A stretch of 64,000 bases of DNA from Bacteroidota bacterium (GTDB lineage Bacteria > Bacteroidota > Bacteroidia > B-17B0 > Aurantibacillaceae): the NCBI GenBank assembly GCA_963169355.1, contig CAUJCR010000001.1:1-64000 (forward strand), read 5' to 3'. The translations under genes were made by a program, and so were the position numbers. Positions 18,380 to 26,611 of this stretch are shown here, piece after piece; position 1 is the first letter of the stretch, and every line of letters starts with the position of its first letter. The notes beneath the pieces are model-generated. The model worked only from the letters and a program-made list of their open reading frames with translations. It made no database searches and was not told the DNA's origin.

Positions 18380-18712
18380 CTAACTCAATGGTGGCCCTCG
18401 TAAATAGGCAATAGCTATATGTTGCTTAGGTAAAAAACTAGAATGTTCTAAAACTGAAATTTCTTTACTAGGTTTTAAGGGAGAGAAATTAAGAAAAAAC
18501 TTAAAAACAGTATAATAAACTGGCGCATCAAATTTCTCAAAATTACAATCGGCATTGTGTTCTTCTTGCTGAATTGCAGTACCATCTTTAGGAGCTGAAA
18601 CGCTATGATGAATATGCCCCAATAAAGAGTGGATATAAACCTTAGGCGTAGCAGCAAATAATACAACAGCTAATAAGGCAAATGATAAAACTATTTTAAA
18701 TCTCTTTTTCAC
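18380..18712 (-). CDS. Small His-containing exported protein heading the TonB cluster
   Basis: The 110-residue protein has an N-terminal hydrophobic segment (VLSFALLAVVLFAATPKV) followed by a His-containing stretch (HSLLGHIHHS, EEHNADC) and ends LRGPPLS. Short exported proteins with clustered His/Cys and an LRxPP tail commonly precede TonB receptor genes in Bacteroidota; metal binding or sensing is a fair guess but not shown. The promoter is unusually clear: TTTG at 18745-18748 and TAAATTTG at 18718-18725 with a 19-bp spacer, the latter only 5 bp from the ATG. Confidence 0.75.
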   Translation of the reverse strand: MKKRFKIVLSFALLAVVLFAATPKVYIHSLLGHIHHSVSAPKDGTAIQQEEHNADCNFEKFDAPVYYTVFKFFLNFSPLKPSKEISVLEHSSFLPKQHIAIAYLRGPPLS

Positions 18713-18717
18713 CTACA

Positions 18718-18748
18718 CAAATTTATAAAAAAAGGAATTAATACCAAA
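18718..18748 (-). promoter_or_regulatory. Full Bacteroidota promoter (-33 and -7) of the metal-type locus
   Basis: On the minus strand, TTTG at 18748-18745 is followed after 19 bp by TAAATTTG at 18725-18718, the consensus arrangement. The ATG at 18712 starts only 5 bp after the -7 element, so the transcript would be leaderless or nearly so. Confidence 0.65.
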
Positions 18749-18782
18749 TTATCCTAAAATCCTTTATTGCATAATAATGTTA

Positions 18783-18807
18783 AAATTACCAAAAGGAAAG
18801 GTAATTT
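18783..18807. promoter_or_regulatory. Inverted repeat in divergent intergenic region, possible operator
   Basis: AAATTACC at 18783-18790 and GGTAATTT at 18800-18807 are perfect 8-bp complementary arms with a 9-base loop. It lies between the His-rich gene promoter and the divergent phosphatase-family gene, a natural place for a metal-responsive operator. It could equally be a hairpin; no family match is claimed. Confidence 0.35.
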
Positions 18808-18916
18808 CAAATTGTAGTTATACTTGATATAAAAGCAAAAATGAGGTGAATATCTACGCAAAATTTAAAGGTTTAATATATAAAATCGTAAATTTATATC
18901 TGCAATTCATTTTGTT

Positions 18917-19876
18917 TTGATAAGAAGCTTATACATAATTAGTGTGTTCATTTGTTTAGCGCTCGCATTAATGCTATCGTGTAATAGCAAGCAATTAGCC
19001 TCAATACAGCCACATAAACCCTATAAATCAAAAAAACTAATTGTTGTATTAATTGATGGACCACGTTGGGAAGAAACATGGGGCGATTCCACACACCAAT
19101 ATCAGCCATATATGGCCAGCTATTTACGAAACGAGGGTTGTATATTCACTAATTTTAATAACCTAGGTAATACTATTACAAATCCTGGACATTGTGCTGT
19201 GTTAACTGGAAATTATGAGAGCCTAGCAAATAATGGGGCGCAGTTACCAAGCTATCCTAGTTTGGCTCAAACTTTTTTACAAAAAACACAACACGATTCT
19301 ACTTCGGCTTGGTTGATTACAAGTAAAGATAAATTAGAGATTTTTAAAACTTGCCTACAGTCATCGTGGTCTAATCAATATATGCCAAGTGTAGATTGTG
19401 GTGTGGGAGGTTTGGGAACAGGATATAGACATGATTCAATTACTTTTTTAAATGCTATGAATGTGTTACAAAATAGTCATCCTGATTTTATGTTTATTTC
19501 ATTTAGAGATCCCGATTTCTCGGCACATGCCAATGATTGGAATGGCTATTTAGAAGGTATAAAAAGAGGTGATAAATATGTGTATGAATTATTTAATTTC
19601 TTACAAACAGATACGGTTTATAAGAATCAAACAACATTTGTTGTTACAAATGACCATGGCCGTCATCCTGATAATTTAGGAGGCTTTACCTCGCATGGCG
19701 ATAATTGTAGTGGTTGTAAGCACATTAATTTGTTTATAGCAGGGCCAGACATTAAGAAAAATCAAATAATCACAACTTTTGCCGAGCAAATAGATTTACA
19801 TTTTACTTTAAGCCATATTCATGGTCTTACCAATTTATATAGTAAGGGTAAATTAATTCCTGGAATTTTCAATTAA
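18917..19876 (+). CDS. Alkaline-phosphatase-superfamily lipoprotein
   Basis: A 319-residue metalloenzyme-type protein. The TTG start gives a lipoprotein signal with the cysteine in LALMLSCNS. The catalytic core shows the first metal-binding Asp in KKLIVVLIDGPRWEETWG, a nucleophile threonine in NTITNPGHCAVLTGNYE, the FISFRDPDFSAHANDW segment with Asp and His ligands, and VVTNDHGRHPDNLGGFTSHGD with DH and a later His. These are the ligands of the phosphatase/phosphodiesterase/sulfatase superfamily with two metal ions. It probably acts on a phospho- or phosphodiester substrate in the periplasm. The specific substrate is unknown. Confidence 0.85.
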   Translation: MIRSLYIISVFICLALALMLSCNSKQLASIQPHKPYKSKKLIVVLIDGPRWEETWGDSTHQYQPYMASYLRNEGCIFTNFNNLGNTITNPGHCAVLTGNYESLANNGAQLPSYPSLAQTFLQKTQHDSTSAWLITSKDKLEIFKTCLQSSWSNQYMPSVDCGVGGLGTGYRHDSITFLNAMNVLQNSHPDFMFISFRDPDFSAHANDWNGYLEGIKRGDKYVYELFNFLQTDTVYKNQTTFVVTNDHGRHPDNLGGFTSHGDNCSGCKHINLFIAGPDIKKNQIITTFAEQIDLHFTLSHIHGLTNLYSKGKLIPGIFN

Positions 19877-19907
19877 GCTTAATCTTATCGTTCCATAATT
19901 CATAACG

Positions 19908-20486
19908 CTATTTTCTCTTAGAGCGAATACGACTCAGCGTTGATTGGTCTATGTTAAGATATTCGGCAAGCACACCTAATGATAAATGAGGCAACAAATG
20001 TTCAGCTCTGTTCATCCATTCCACAAAGCGATTTTCTGCATTATGTTGTGAGTGAATGATGAATCGTTTTTCCCAATATTGATAACCAGCTTCCAGAATT
20101 TTAATGTATATATTGGCTACATCAATGTGTTCATGAATCAGTTGTTTAAACTGCGACATTTCAATTGAAAAAGTCTCGCAGTTGGTTAATGCCATTATTA
20201 TTTCACTTCCTGTTTCATTATTATACATTGTTTTAAAGGAAGTAATAAAATCTCCTTTTTCACCAAACCACAATGTGTGTTCTTCCCCATCGTTGCTAAT
20301 GTAGGCTCTTGTAACCCCTGAATATATAAAATAACATGTTGTACAAACACCTTTATTAGAAACAATGACATCTCCTTTATTAAAGTTTTTATACTCAAAA
20401 AAGGGGGCAATCTTTTCTACAGTTGAGGATTCAACATGTGGGTTACAATGTTGTAAAACTTCTTTAAGTATCTTAGTATTCACCAT
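19908..20486 (-). CDS. Crp/Fnr-family transcriptional regulator
   Basis: A 192-residue regulator with an N-terminal cyclic-nucleotide-binding-like beta roll (~25-125; VIVSNKGVCTTCYFIYSGVTRAY, TLWFGEKGDFITSF) and a short C-terminal helix-turn-helix (SLGVLAEYLNIDQSTLSRIRSKRK). The variant roll lacks the strict cAMP phosphate-binding signature, as is common in Bacteroidota Crp/Fnr members, so the ligand is unknown. Full family length is about 190-230. It is the upstream neighbour of the DUF6089 gene on the same strand (65-bp gap) and might control nearby genes. Confidence 0.88.
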   Translation of the reverse strand: MVNTKILKEVLQHCNPHVESSTVEKIAPFFEYKNFNKGDVIVSNKGVCTTCYFIYSGVTRAYISNDGEEHTLWFGEKGDFITSFKTMYNNETGSEIIMALTNCETFSIEMSQFKQLIHEHIDVANIYIKILEAGYQYWEKRFIIHSQHNAENRFVEWMNRAEHLLPHLSLGVLAEYLNIDQSTLSRIRSKRK

Positions 20487-20551
20487 TTGAACACTAAAGA
20501 TAATAAAAAAAATTAAAGCTTTTGTAAATTTGTTTTACAACAATTGTAAGG

Positions 20552-21370
20552 CTAATAGCCAGTTGTATAACAAGGAGGGGGCTTAAAATCAATTTTGAAA
20601 TTAAGCGTAATGCCAAAAAAGAAATACCAATCTTTGGTTCTTGGATTACCTCTTTGTTTATTAACATTACTTCCTGCCTTAATTGATCTATCCGATAAAA
20701 GTACCGAGTTTGCTCCAGCAGCCACAGCCGTTGTCCAATCTGGATAAGTACCACTTACATCGTCTAGGTAATCGGTAAATGTTTTACGTGGCCCCCACTC
20801 CAATCCAATTCCAACTTTTTTCGAAACATTAATTTTTGCTCCAATGCCAAATGGAATTGCCACCTGCGTAAGTTTATAGCCTTTTGCTTGCCCTTCGGTT
20901 CTTAATGGTTGTGTACTTATCCAAGTATTTCCATAACGAGTTTGCGGGTTAAACCGAAATACATCAACTCCTAGAAATAAAAATGTGGTAAATTTATATT
21001 TATCATTACTAATACGGTATTCTAAGAAATTAAATTCGGCTAATACATTAAACTCAATGATTCTCGTTTTAAAATTTAAATTTCTTTGAATTTGATCGGC
21101 ATCGTTGGTTTGTGAATCGTCGCCAAGAATATTGCCCCAATTAAATCCGCCTCTAAAGGCGTATCTATAATTTGGTGTAAAGCGATAAAAAACACCCGCG
21201 GCAGGTTGTGTTAAGAAGAAATGTCTCCTCGGACTTAAATCACCAATATAATAAGCACCACCAAGCATCACACCTAACTCGTGTTGCCTAAAATGCCTTC
21301 TTCCAGATTGCGCAAATAGTGATGTGGCTATGGCACAACTTATTAAAAGGGTTATAATGAGGCGGTTCAT
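20552..21370 (-). CDS. DUF6089 outer-membrane beta-barrel protein
   Basis: The 272-residue protein has a signal peptide (to SLFAQ), then HELGVMLGGAYYIGDLSPRRHFF and alternating aromatic/hydrophobic strands (RYAFRGGFNWGNILGDD, FNVLAEFNFLEYRIS, VGIGLEWGPRKTFTDYLDDVSGTY). These match the DUF6089 group of Bacteroidota barrel proteins. An outer-membrane barrel of about 8-10 strands is expected. No function is assigned to the family. The length is normal. The next gene on the same strand, 57 bp away, encodes a secreted subtilase. Confidence 0.8.
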   Translation of the reverse strand: MNRLIITLLISCAIATSLFAQSGRRHFRQHELGVMLGGAYYIGDLSPRRHFFLTQPAAGVFYRFTPNYRYAFRGGFNWGNILGDDSQTNDADQIQRNLNFKTRIIEFNVLAEFNFLEYRISNDKYKFTTFLFLGVDVFRFNPQTRYGNTWISTQPLRTEGQAKGYKLTQVAIPFGIGAKINVSKKVGIGLEWGPRKTFTDYLDDVSGTYPDWTTAVAAGANSVLLSDRSIKAGSNVNKQRGNPRTKDWYFFFGITLNFKIDFKPPPCYTTGY

Positions 21371-21427
21371 TTATATATTATAACGTGAATAAATTAACTT
21401 TAGTATATGAAATTAGTTAAAATAGGC

Positions 21428-23536
21428 TTACAAAATTATCAATTTTATTTTATAAGTTTTGTAGTTATTCTGTACAACTAAAAAATAAACACCTGTTGCT
21501 AAATTATGGCGTTGTAGGGTGTATTTTTCAGCATGACAGGTATCTTCTTTTACCAACTGACCAAAACTGTTGTATAGTTTAATTGAGTTTAGCTCAGCAC
21601 TTTCAAATAACAAAGTGGTTTCATCTACAAATGGATTTGGAAACATCTTAATGGCATCTTCTGTTTCAATGACTTTAACATTATCAAAAGTTTCGCCACA
21701 AGTCATCGTGGCAAAACCGTCAAGTTTTCCATAACCCCATCGTGTGTTGGGCAATGAGGAGCCTGTGTAATTATCTTGATAAGCACAATTTATAATAGCT
21801 TGTTTAATTTGCTGATTGGTGGCTGCTGGTTGTCTTTCTAAATAAAGTGCAACAAGCCCCGCAACAACTGGACTAGCTGCCGAAGTACCACCTGCAGTTC
21901 GATGAAACCCGCCTTGTGCAACTACATCTGGAAAATTGACAATATAATTTGCCAACATACTTATAGGTAAACAAGTTAAAATATTAGAGCCAGTAGCTGC
22001 TATATCGGGTTTCATTCGATTGTCGCGTGTGGGTCCACTACTACTTGTATAATGGATTTGACCTGAAGTTTCATTAATAGTTTGAAGCGCATTATTAACA
22101 TCTATAAAGCGATTTCTATCGGTATAATTGGCAACGGTAATAACCTCTTCACTACACTGAAAACCACTTACCATTGTTTGTTGAAGATCTGGCAACTTGT
22201 AATGTGTAATTTTAGGATAGTTGATAGTAGATGGCAAGTTGTTAGATACATAATCAAAATTCCATGAATCGAACTGGCCACTACCAGTTGTGGTAAATGC
22301 CCAATTATAATTTAAACTATCGGCTTTAATGGTAAAAGCTAATTCATAAACCCCAAATGTATTGATGCTTGCAGATGATAGAATAACACCTATGCGCTGA
22401 GATTGATAATATAAAGTATCTTTTTTTAATGTATTAAGCGCATAATTGTAATTTCTAAAGCTGGAATTGACTAGGTCTATCAAAGCAGGATTGGTAACAC
22501 CTATTTGATATTGTACATTTTTAATTTGTGATGTATCGGCAAATATTGAAAAGCTAATTTCATTATTATTATTTCGTATCCAAGTAAAATTTGTATCGGT
22601 GGGGGTAACTTGGTATCCTAAATGAAAATAGGTAGCACCACCATTTCCTGCCGCAGCTACCATTGCTCTTCCAGGCGTATTAGCAATTAGGGCATTTATC
22701 ATTTGTGTTTCTAAATCTGTACCATCATGGCTACCGTAATAGTCGCCTAAGCTAGCATTAATTACACAAGGCATGTTTAAACTATCAGCTTTGTGTATAA
22801 TATATTGAACTGCATCAGCTATGGTGTGTCCTGGTCGGTTAAAATCTACTGCAACTACCACTAAATCTGCTTTTGGTGCCATGCCTTCATATCTATTTAC
22901 CGAAAAGCCATTTCCTGCCGCTATTCCAGAGGAGTTAGTCCCATGACCATAATATACCAAATCGGTGTGAGTACATTGTCCTGCATCTATTTCTGTATTA
23001 TTCCATTCTTGCCCATATCCAAACATACTAGGTGTGTTACTAGATAATGGTTTGGTCATATCCCACAAAAATTTTATACGCGAATAACCGTTGATGTCTT
23101 TAAAATCTGGATGATTAAAATCGGTTCCACTATCAATAATTCCTACTAAAATTCCATTTCCGTTATATGATTGCGTTAAGGGAGCTGTTCCCATTTTAAT
23201 TGGTTTTATTCTGTTTTTTACATGGGCACTATCCGCCATAAGTTGTAAATGATGGTGTGTATATTCAATTCTTAATACTTCTTGATGTTTTGCTAATTGC
23301 TTAATGGTAGCAATATCTGTCTGTATAGAAAATAGATTATTGGTCTTAAATTTTACATGTATTTGTTTGGAAAATCTATTTAATGGTGTAGCGTGAGGCT
23401 TAGTAAGTACTAATACATCTATAAGCTGTGATTGTTTGGCTGTATCTAAAATTCTAATTAAATCCGTATTTAATACAGATTGAGCACATGTAATCTTTAC
23501 TATACAGGCAATTAATACTAAACTATAAAATCGCAT
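21428..23536 (-). CDS. Secreted S8 serine peptidase with T9SS type A sorting domain
   Basis: The 702-residue protein has a signal peptide (to TCAQ), a propeptide-like region (~20-110), a subtilisin catalytic domain with Asp135 (GIIDSGTDF), His198 (YGHGTNSSG), the oxyanion-region ASLGDYYGSH near 261-270, and Ser552 (GGTSAASPVVAG), with a large inserted beta domain between 300 and 450. It closes with a type A T9SS domain from ~630 (MFPNPFVDETTLLFES, LYNSFGQLV, HNLATGVYFLVV). It should be exported by the T9SS and cleave proteins outside the cell. All three triad residues are present, so it is probably active. Confidence 0.93.
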   Translation of the reverse strand: MRFYSLVLIACIVKITCAQSVLNTDLIRILDTAKQSQLIDVLVLTKPHATPLNRFSKQIHVKFKTNNLFSIQTDIATIKQLAKHQEVLRIEYTHHHLQLMADSAHVKNRIKPIKMGTAPLTQSYNGNGILVGIIDSGTDFNHPDFKDINGYSRIKFLWDMTKPLSSNTPSMFGYGQEWNNTEIDAGQCTHTDLVYYGHGTNSSGIAAGNGFSVNRYEGMAPKADLVVVAVDFNRPGHTIADAVQYIIHKADSLNMPCVINASLGDYYGSHDGTDLETQMINALIANTPGRAMVAAAGNGGATYFHLGYQVTPTDTNFTWIRNNNNEISFSIFADTSQIKNVQYQIGVTNPALIDLVNSSFRNYNYALNTLKKDTLYYQSQRIGVILSSASINTFGVYELAFTIKADSLNYNWAFTTTGSGQFDSWNFDYVSNNLPSTINYPKITHYKLPDLQQTMVSGFQCSEEVITVANYTDRNRFIDVNNALQTINETSGQIHYTSSSGPTRDNRMKPDIAATGSNILTCLPISMLANYIVNFPDVVAQGGFHRTAGGTSAASPVVAGLVALYLERQPAATNQQIKQAIINCAYQDNYTGSSLPNTRWGYGKLDGFATMTCGETFDNVKVIETEDAIKMFPNPFVDETTLLFESAELNSIKLYNSFGQLVKEDTCHAEKYTLQRHNLATGVYFLVVQNNYKTYKIKLIIL

Positions 23537-23588
23537 TTTATATAAGAGTAATTTGGGTTAAGTTACAAATAATTTAGATATTTACGCC

Positions 23589-24239
23589 ATGCGTTTCTTA
23601 CTAATTGTTTTTTTAACTTTTTGTATAAACCTAAAATTAGTTCGTGCACAAGATTCTATTGCATTTACTAAAGATTTTAGATTGTATGAAGGTGTGTATT
23701 TAAGTTATGAAGATTTAAGATATAATTGGCCAATTCCTAAAGAGAAAATAAATACCACTATTCAGAAAGACCAGTTAGATTTTTACTCAAAACTTATTGA
23801 GAATGACCTTGTGGAATATATAGAAAGAGATGGAAGCGTAGCTCAAATAAAATCAAATAAAATTTGGGGCTATTGTCAAAATAATATCATCTTTATTAAT
23901 CAGGATAAAAATTTTTATCGAATTCCCGTATTTGGAGCGATTAGTCATTTTATAGGAACAGTGGAAGTAGTAGGCTATTCTCCAGGATATGATCCATTTA
24001 TGAATGCCCCAATGTCGAGCACGCAAACAAGAGTTCGAGAATTAAGACAATACCTTTTTGATTTTTATACAGGCGATATTTTTGAATTTAATTTAGAAAC
24101 ATTAGAAGAACTTCTTAAACGTGATGCAGAGGTATATAATGAGTTTATGAAATTAAGTAAAAAGAAACGGAAAGAATTCGCCACCAAATATATTAGAATG
24201 TACAATGAAAAACATTTAGTATATTTTCCTAAAGGATAA
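23589..24239 (+). CDS. Secreted hypothetical protein
   Basis: A 216-residue protein with signal peptide (MRFLLIVFLTFCINLKLVRAQ). Visible segments are FRLYEGVYLSYEDLRYNWPI near 31-50 and GYCQNNIIFINQDKNFYRIPVFG, then a charged helical tail rich in Lys/Glu. I do not recognise a domain. It looks like a conserved lineage-specific envelope protein; the Trp/Tyr-rich start suggests a small beta fold. Divergent from the subtilase gene. Confidence 0.65.
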   Translation: MRFLLIVFLTFCINLKLVRAQDSIAFTKDFRLYEGVYLSYEDLRYNWPIPKEKINTTIQKDQLDFYSKLIENDLVEYIERDGSVAQIKSNKIWGYCQNNIIFINQDKNFYRIPVFGAISHFIGTVEVVGYSPGYDPFMNAPMSSTQTRVRELRQYLFDFYTGDIFEFNLETLEELLKRDAEVYNEFMKLSKKKRKEFATKYIRMYNEKHLVYFPKG

Positions 24240-24252
24240 ATTAATTATCGAA

Positions 24253-24858
24253 CTATTCTCCTGCTGTTAATATCATTTCTTTTATAGTGTAGTATTGTTT
24301 CATCTTTAAGTTACGCTCCTTGCGCCATCCATTTGATATATTGATATTAAATTGTTGTGCCACTTCTTTATAACTCATATTCGAAAGAAAAGCATTTACA
24401 AAATCATAATCCTTTAAGCGCCAAGAGTCAAGGTAATCTTCATAAATCATTAATAAGTTATTAAGGTGTAAGCTCTTTTTTTCATTGCCTGTAATAATTA
24501 AAAACCGGCTATCAGACTTTTTAATCAAATCTAAATTTTTACGTGCATCTATTAACCCAAATCCTAATCGCTCGTACGCTTCGTGCTTACTTTGTAAGCT
24601 TTTTATTTTATCATGATACAAAACATGTTTTAATTTAAACTCTAGTTTATTTTCTATAATACACTCTTCAATGTCAAATAAGATATTTAAACTAGCCACT
24701 AGGTTATTTGTAATACCTTGAAATTCAAATGGCATAACCATGTCTAATTCGGTTATAAATGTTTCTTTATGAAGCTTATTTATAACTGAAATTAATTTTT
24801 TTAAATCGTCTTGTATAGCTTTATCAGTGGTTTTTTTAGTTGGTTTAACCGCCGACAT
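24253..24858 (-). CDS. SatD-like protein with C-terminal helix-turn-helix
   Basis: I place the start at ATG 24858 (201 residues, MSAVKPTKKTTDK); TTG at 24876 would add six residues. The protein resembles SatD-type proteins by the pattern DMVMPFEFQGITNNL followed by AYERLGFGLIDARKNLD. A C-terminal helix-turn-helix is suggested by MSYKEVAQQFNINISNGWRKERNL. SatD relatives are poorly characterised. No clear partner gene is adjacent. Recognition is from memory of the motif layout and is tentative. Confidence 0.6.
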   Translation of the reverse strand: MSAVKPTKKTTDKAIQDDLKKLISVINKLHKETFITELDMVMPFEFQGITNNLVASLNILFDIEECIIENKLEFKLKHVLYHDKIKSLQSKHEAYERLGFGLIDARKNLDLIKKSDSRFLIITGNEKKSLHLNNLLMIYEDYLDSWRLKDYDFVNAFLSNMSYKEVAQQFNINISNGWRKERNLKMKQYYTIKEMILTAGE

Positions 24859-24940
24859 TAATATAAAATGTTCCAAAATTTATTTACAAATTTAAAATAG
24901 TTCGTTATCAAATTATAGTTTGCTATTACATTCCATTTTT

Positions 24941-25396
24941 CTATTTAACAAAACTTTTGGTGTACAAATCAATCCATTCTTTTACATTCATTTTTTGCAT
25001 TAACTCGGCTATTAATTTTAATGGAATGTCATCTACCTTCTTAAAGCGAATACAAGATTTTCCCATATCTAACTTGGTTTTGCAATGCTTAGGATATTCT
25101 GAAGTGAACCAATTTAGGAGTTTTGCATCGGCGTAAATGCCCATGTGATAAATAGCTACAAAGTTTTTTTGAGAAGCAATGCTTACAAATGGCAAGGGCA
25201 ACTCAGGTTTGCAATGATAACCTTTAGGATATAATTTGTGAGGAACCACATAACTTATCATGCCGTAATTCATACATTCCTCAAAACCTTTGGGTATGTT
25301 TTTCTTAATTATCTTTCTTAAATCTTCTATAATCTGAACCCTGTCAGTTGGAAGGTCTTTAATATATTCCTCAATAGTTTTCTCTTTTGTTGCCAT
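24941..25396 (-). CDS. DUF1801/YdhG-like protein
   Basis: A 151-residue cytoplasmic protein with the DUF1801 pattern: IEEYIKDLPTDRVQIIEDLR, FEECMNYGMISYVVP, FVSIASQKNFVAIYHMG, and DMGKSCIRFKKVDDIPLKLI near the C end. The fold is frataxin-like/YdhG. The biochemical role is not established. It is divergent from the glycosyltransferase gene at 25490. Confidence 0.85.
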   Translation of the reverse strand: MATKEKTIEEYIKDLPTDRVQIIEDLRKIIKKNIPKGFEECMNYGMISYVVPHKLYPKGYHCKPELPLPFVSIASQKNFVAIYHMGIYADAKLLNWFTSEYPKHCKTKLDMGKSCIRFKKVDDIPLKLIAELMQKMNVKEWIDLYTKSFVK

Positions 25397-25489
25397 GGTG
25401 TTTTATTAAACTAAAAGTAGTATAAAAAATTATAAGCAACAAATTCAATTTTAGTATAAAAACCCGTATTTTGCGCTAAAATACAGATT

Positions 25490-26611
25490 GTGCAGATTGT
25501 AGTTAATACACGCTTATTACTTCCTAATAAATTAGATGGCATTGGTTGGTTTACTTACCAAACATTAAAACGTATGACCACCAATAATCCAGATGTTCAT
25601 TTTGTGTTTCTATTTGATAGAGATTTTAGCGATGAATTTATCTTTTCAGATAACATTACGCCAATGGTAATCAGCCCTCAGGCACGCCATCCGTTTTTAT
25701 ATTATATTTGGTTTCATCATTCCGTTAAATCTATTTTAAATCAACTTAAACCCGATTTGTTTTTATCGCCCGATGGTTTTTTGTCGCTAGGTGCAAAGTG
25801 CAAACAGTTGCCTGTAATTCATGATATTAATTTTTATCACAACCCTAAAGATTTAAAACCTCTTACAAGTAAATATTATAATTATTTCTTTCCAAAATAT
25901 GCCCAACTAGCTCATCGCATCGCAACTGTTTCTGAATACAGCAAACAAGACATTGCCAAACATTATCACATCAACCCAGATAATATTGATGTGGTGTATA
26001 ATGGCATAAATGAAGGATTTAAGCCACTTGATGCGTTTGAGCAACAACATGTTCGTGCGCAGTTTTCGGAAGGGAGACCTTATTTTTTATTTGTAGGTTC
26101 ACAAAGCCCTCGTAAAAATTTAAACCGTTTGGTAGCAGCCTTTGATGTGTTTAAAGAACAAACGCAGTCTGATTTTAAATTATTATTAGTTGGCGCTGTT
26201 TACTCCAACGAAGGAGATGTAAAAAGAGTTATTGATAAATCACAATTTAAGCAAGATATTATTTTTACAGGAAGGCAACCACAATCGGTACTCGAACAAA
26301 TCATGGCTTCTGCCTTTGCACTTACATTTGTACCTTATTTTGAAGGTTTTGGTATTCCTTTAATTGAGGCTATGCAATGCCACATACCAATTATTAGTAG
26401 TAATACAACGAGCATGCCCGAAATTGTAGGCAATGCTGCTTTACTTGTAAATCCATTTGATGTGAATGAGATTGCCAATGCCATGATTAAATTACAACGT
26501 GATGAGAAACTTTGTGCTCAATTAATAGAAAATTCCCAAAAGCATAAAAACAATTTCTCATGGGATAAATCGGCTAATTTACTTTGGGATAGTATCCTTA
26601 AAACGCTATGA
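25490..26611 (+). CDS. Glycosyltransferase family 4 protein
   Basis: A 373-residue GT-B glycosyltransferase. The start is GTG. N half: TRLLLPNKLDGIGWFTYQTL. C half: PYFLFVGSQSPRKNLNRLVAAF (residues ~202-223), LLLVGAVY, and the donor-binding ALTFVPYFEGFGIPLIEAM (family E-x7-E pattern). It likely acts in polysaccharide or glycolipid assembly. The stop overlaps the next gene's ATG by 4 bp (ATGA), implying translational coupling with the DUF2779 nuclease, an odd pairing. Confidence 0.9.
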   Translation: MQIVVNTRLLLPNKLDGIGWFTYQTLKRMTTNNPDVHFVFLFDRDFSDEFIFSDNITPMVISPQARHPFLYYIWFHHSVKSILNQLKPDLFLSPDGFLSLGAKCKQLPVIHDINFYHNPKDLKPLTSKYYNYFFPKYAQLAHRIATVSEYSKQDIAKHYHINPDNIDVVYNGINEGFKPLDAFEQQHVRAQFSEGRPYFLFVGSQSPRKNLNRLVAAFDVFKEQTQSDFKLLLVGAVYSNEGDVKRVIDKSQFKQDIIFTGRQPQSVLEQIMASAFALTFVPYFEGFGIPLIEAMQCHIPIISSNTTSMPEIVGNAALLVNPFDVNEIANAMIKLQRDEKLCAQLIENSQKHKNNFSWDKSANLLWDSILKTL

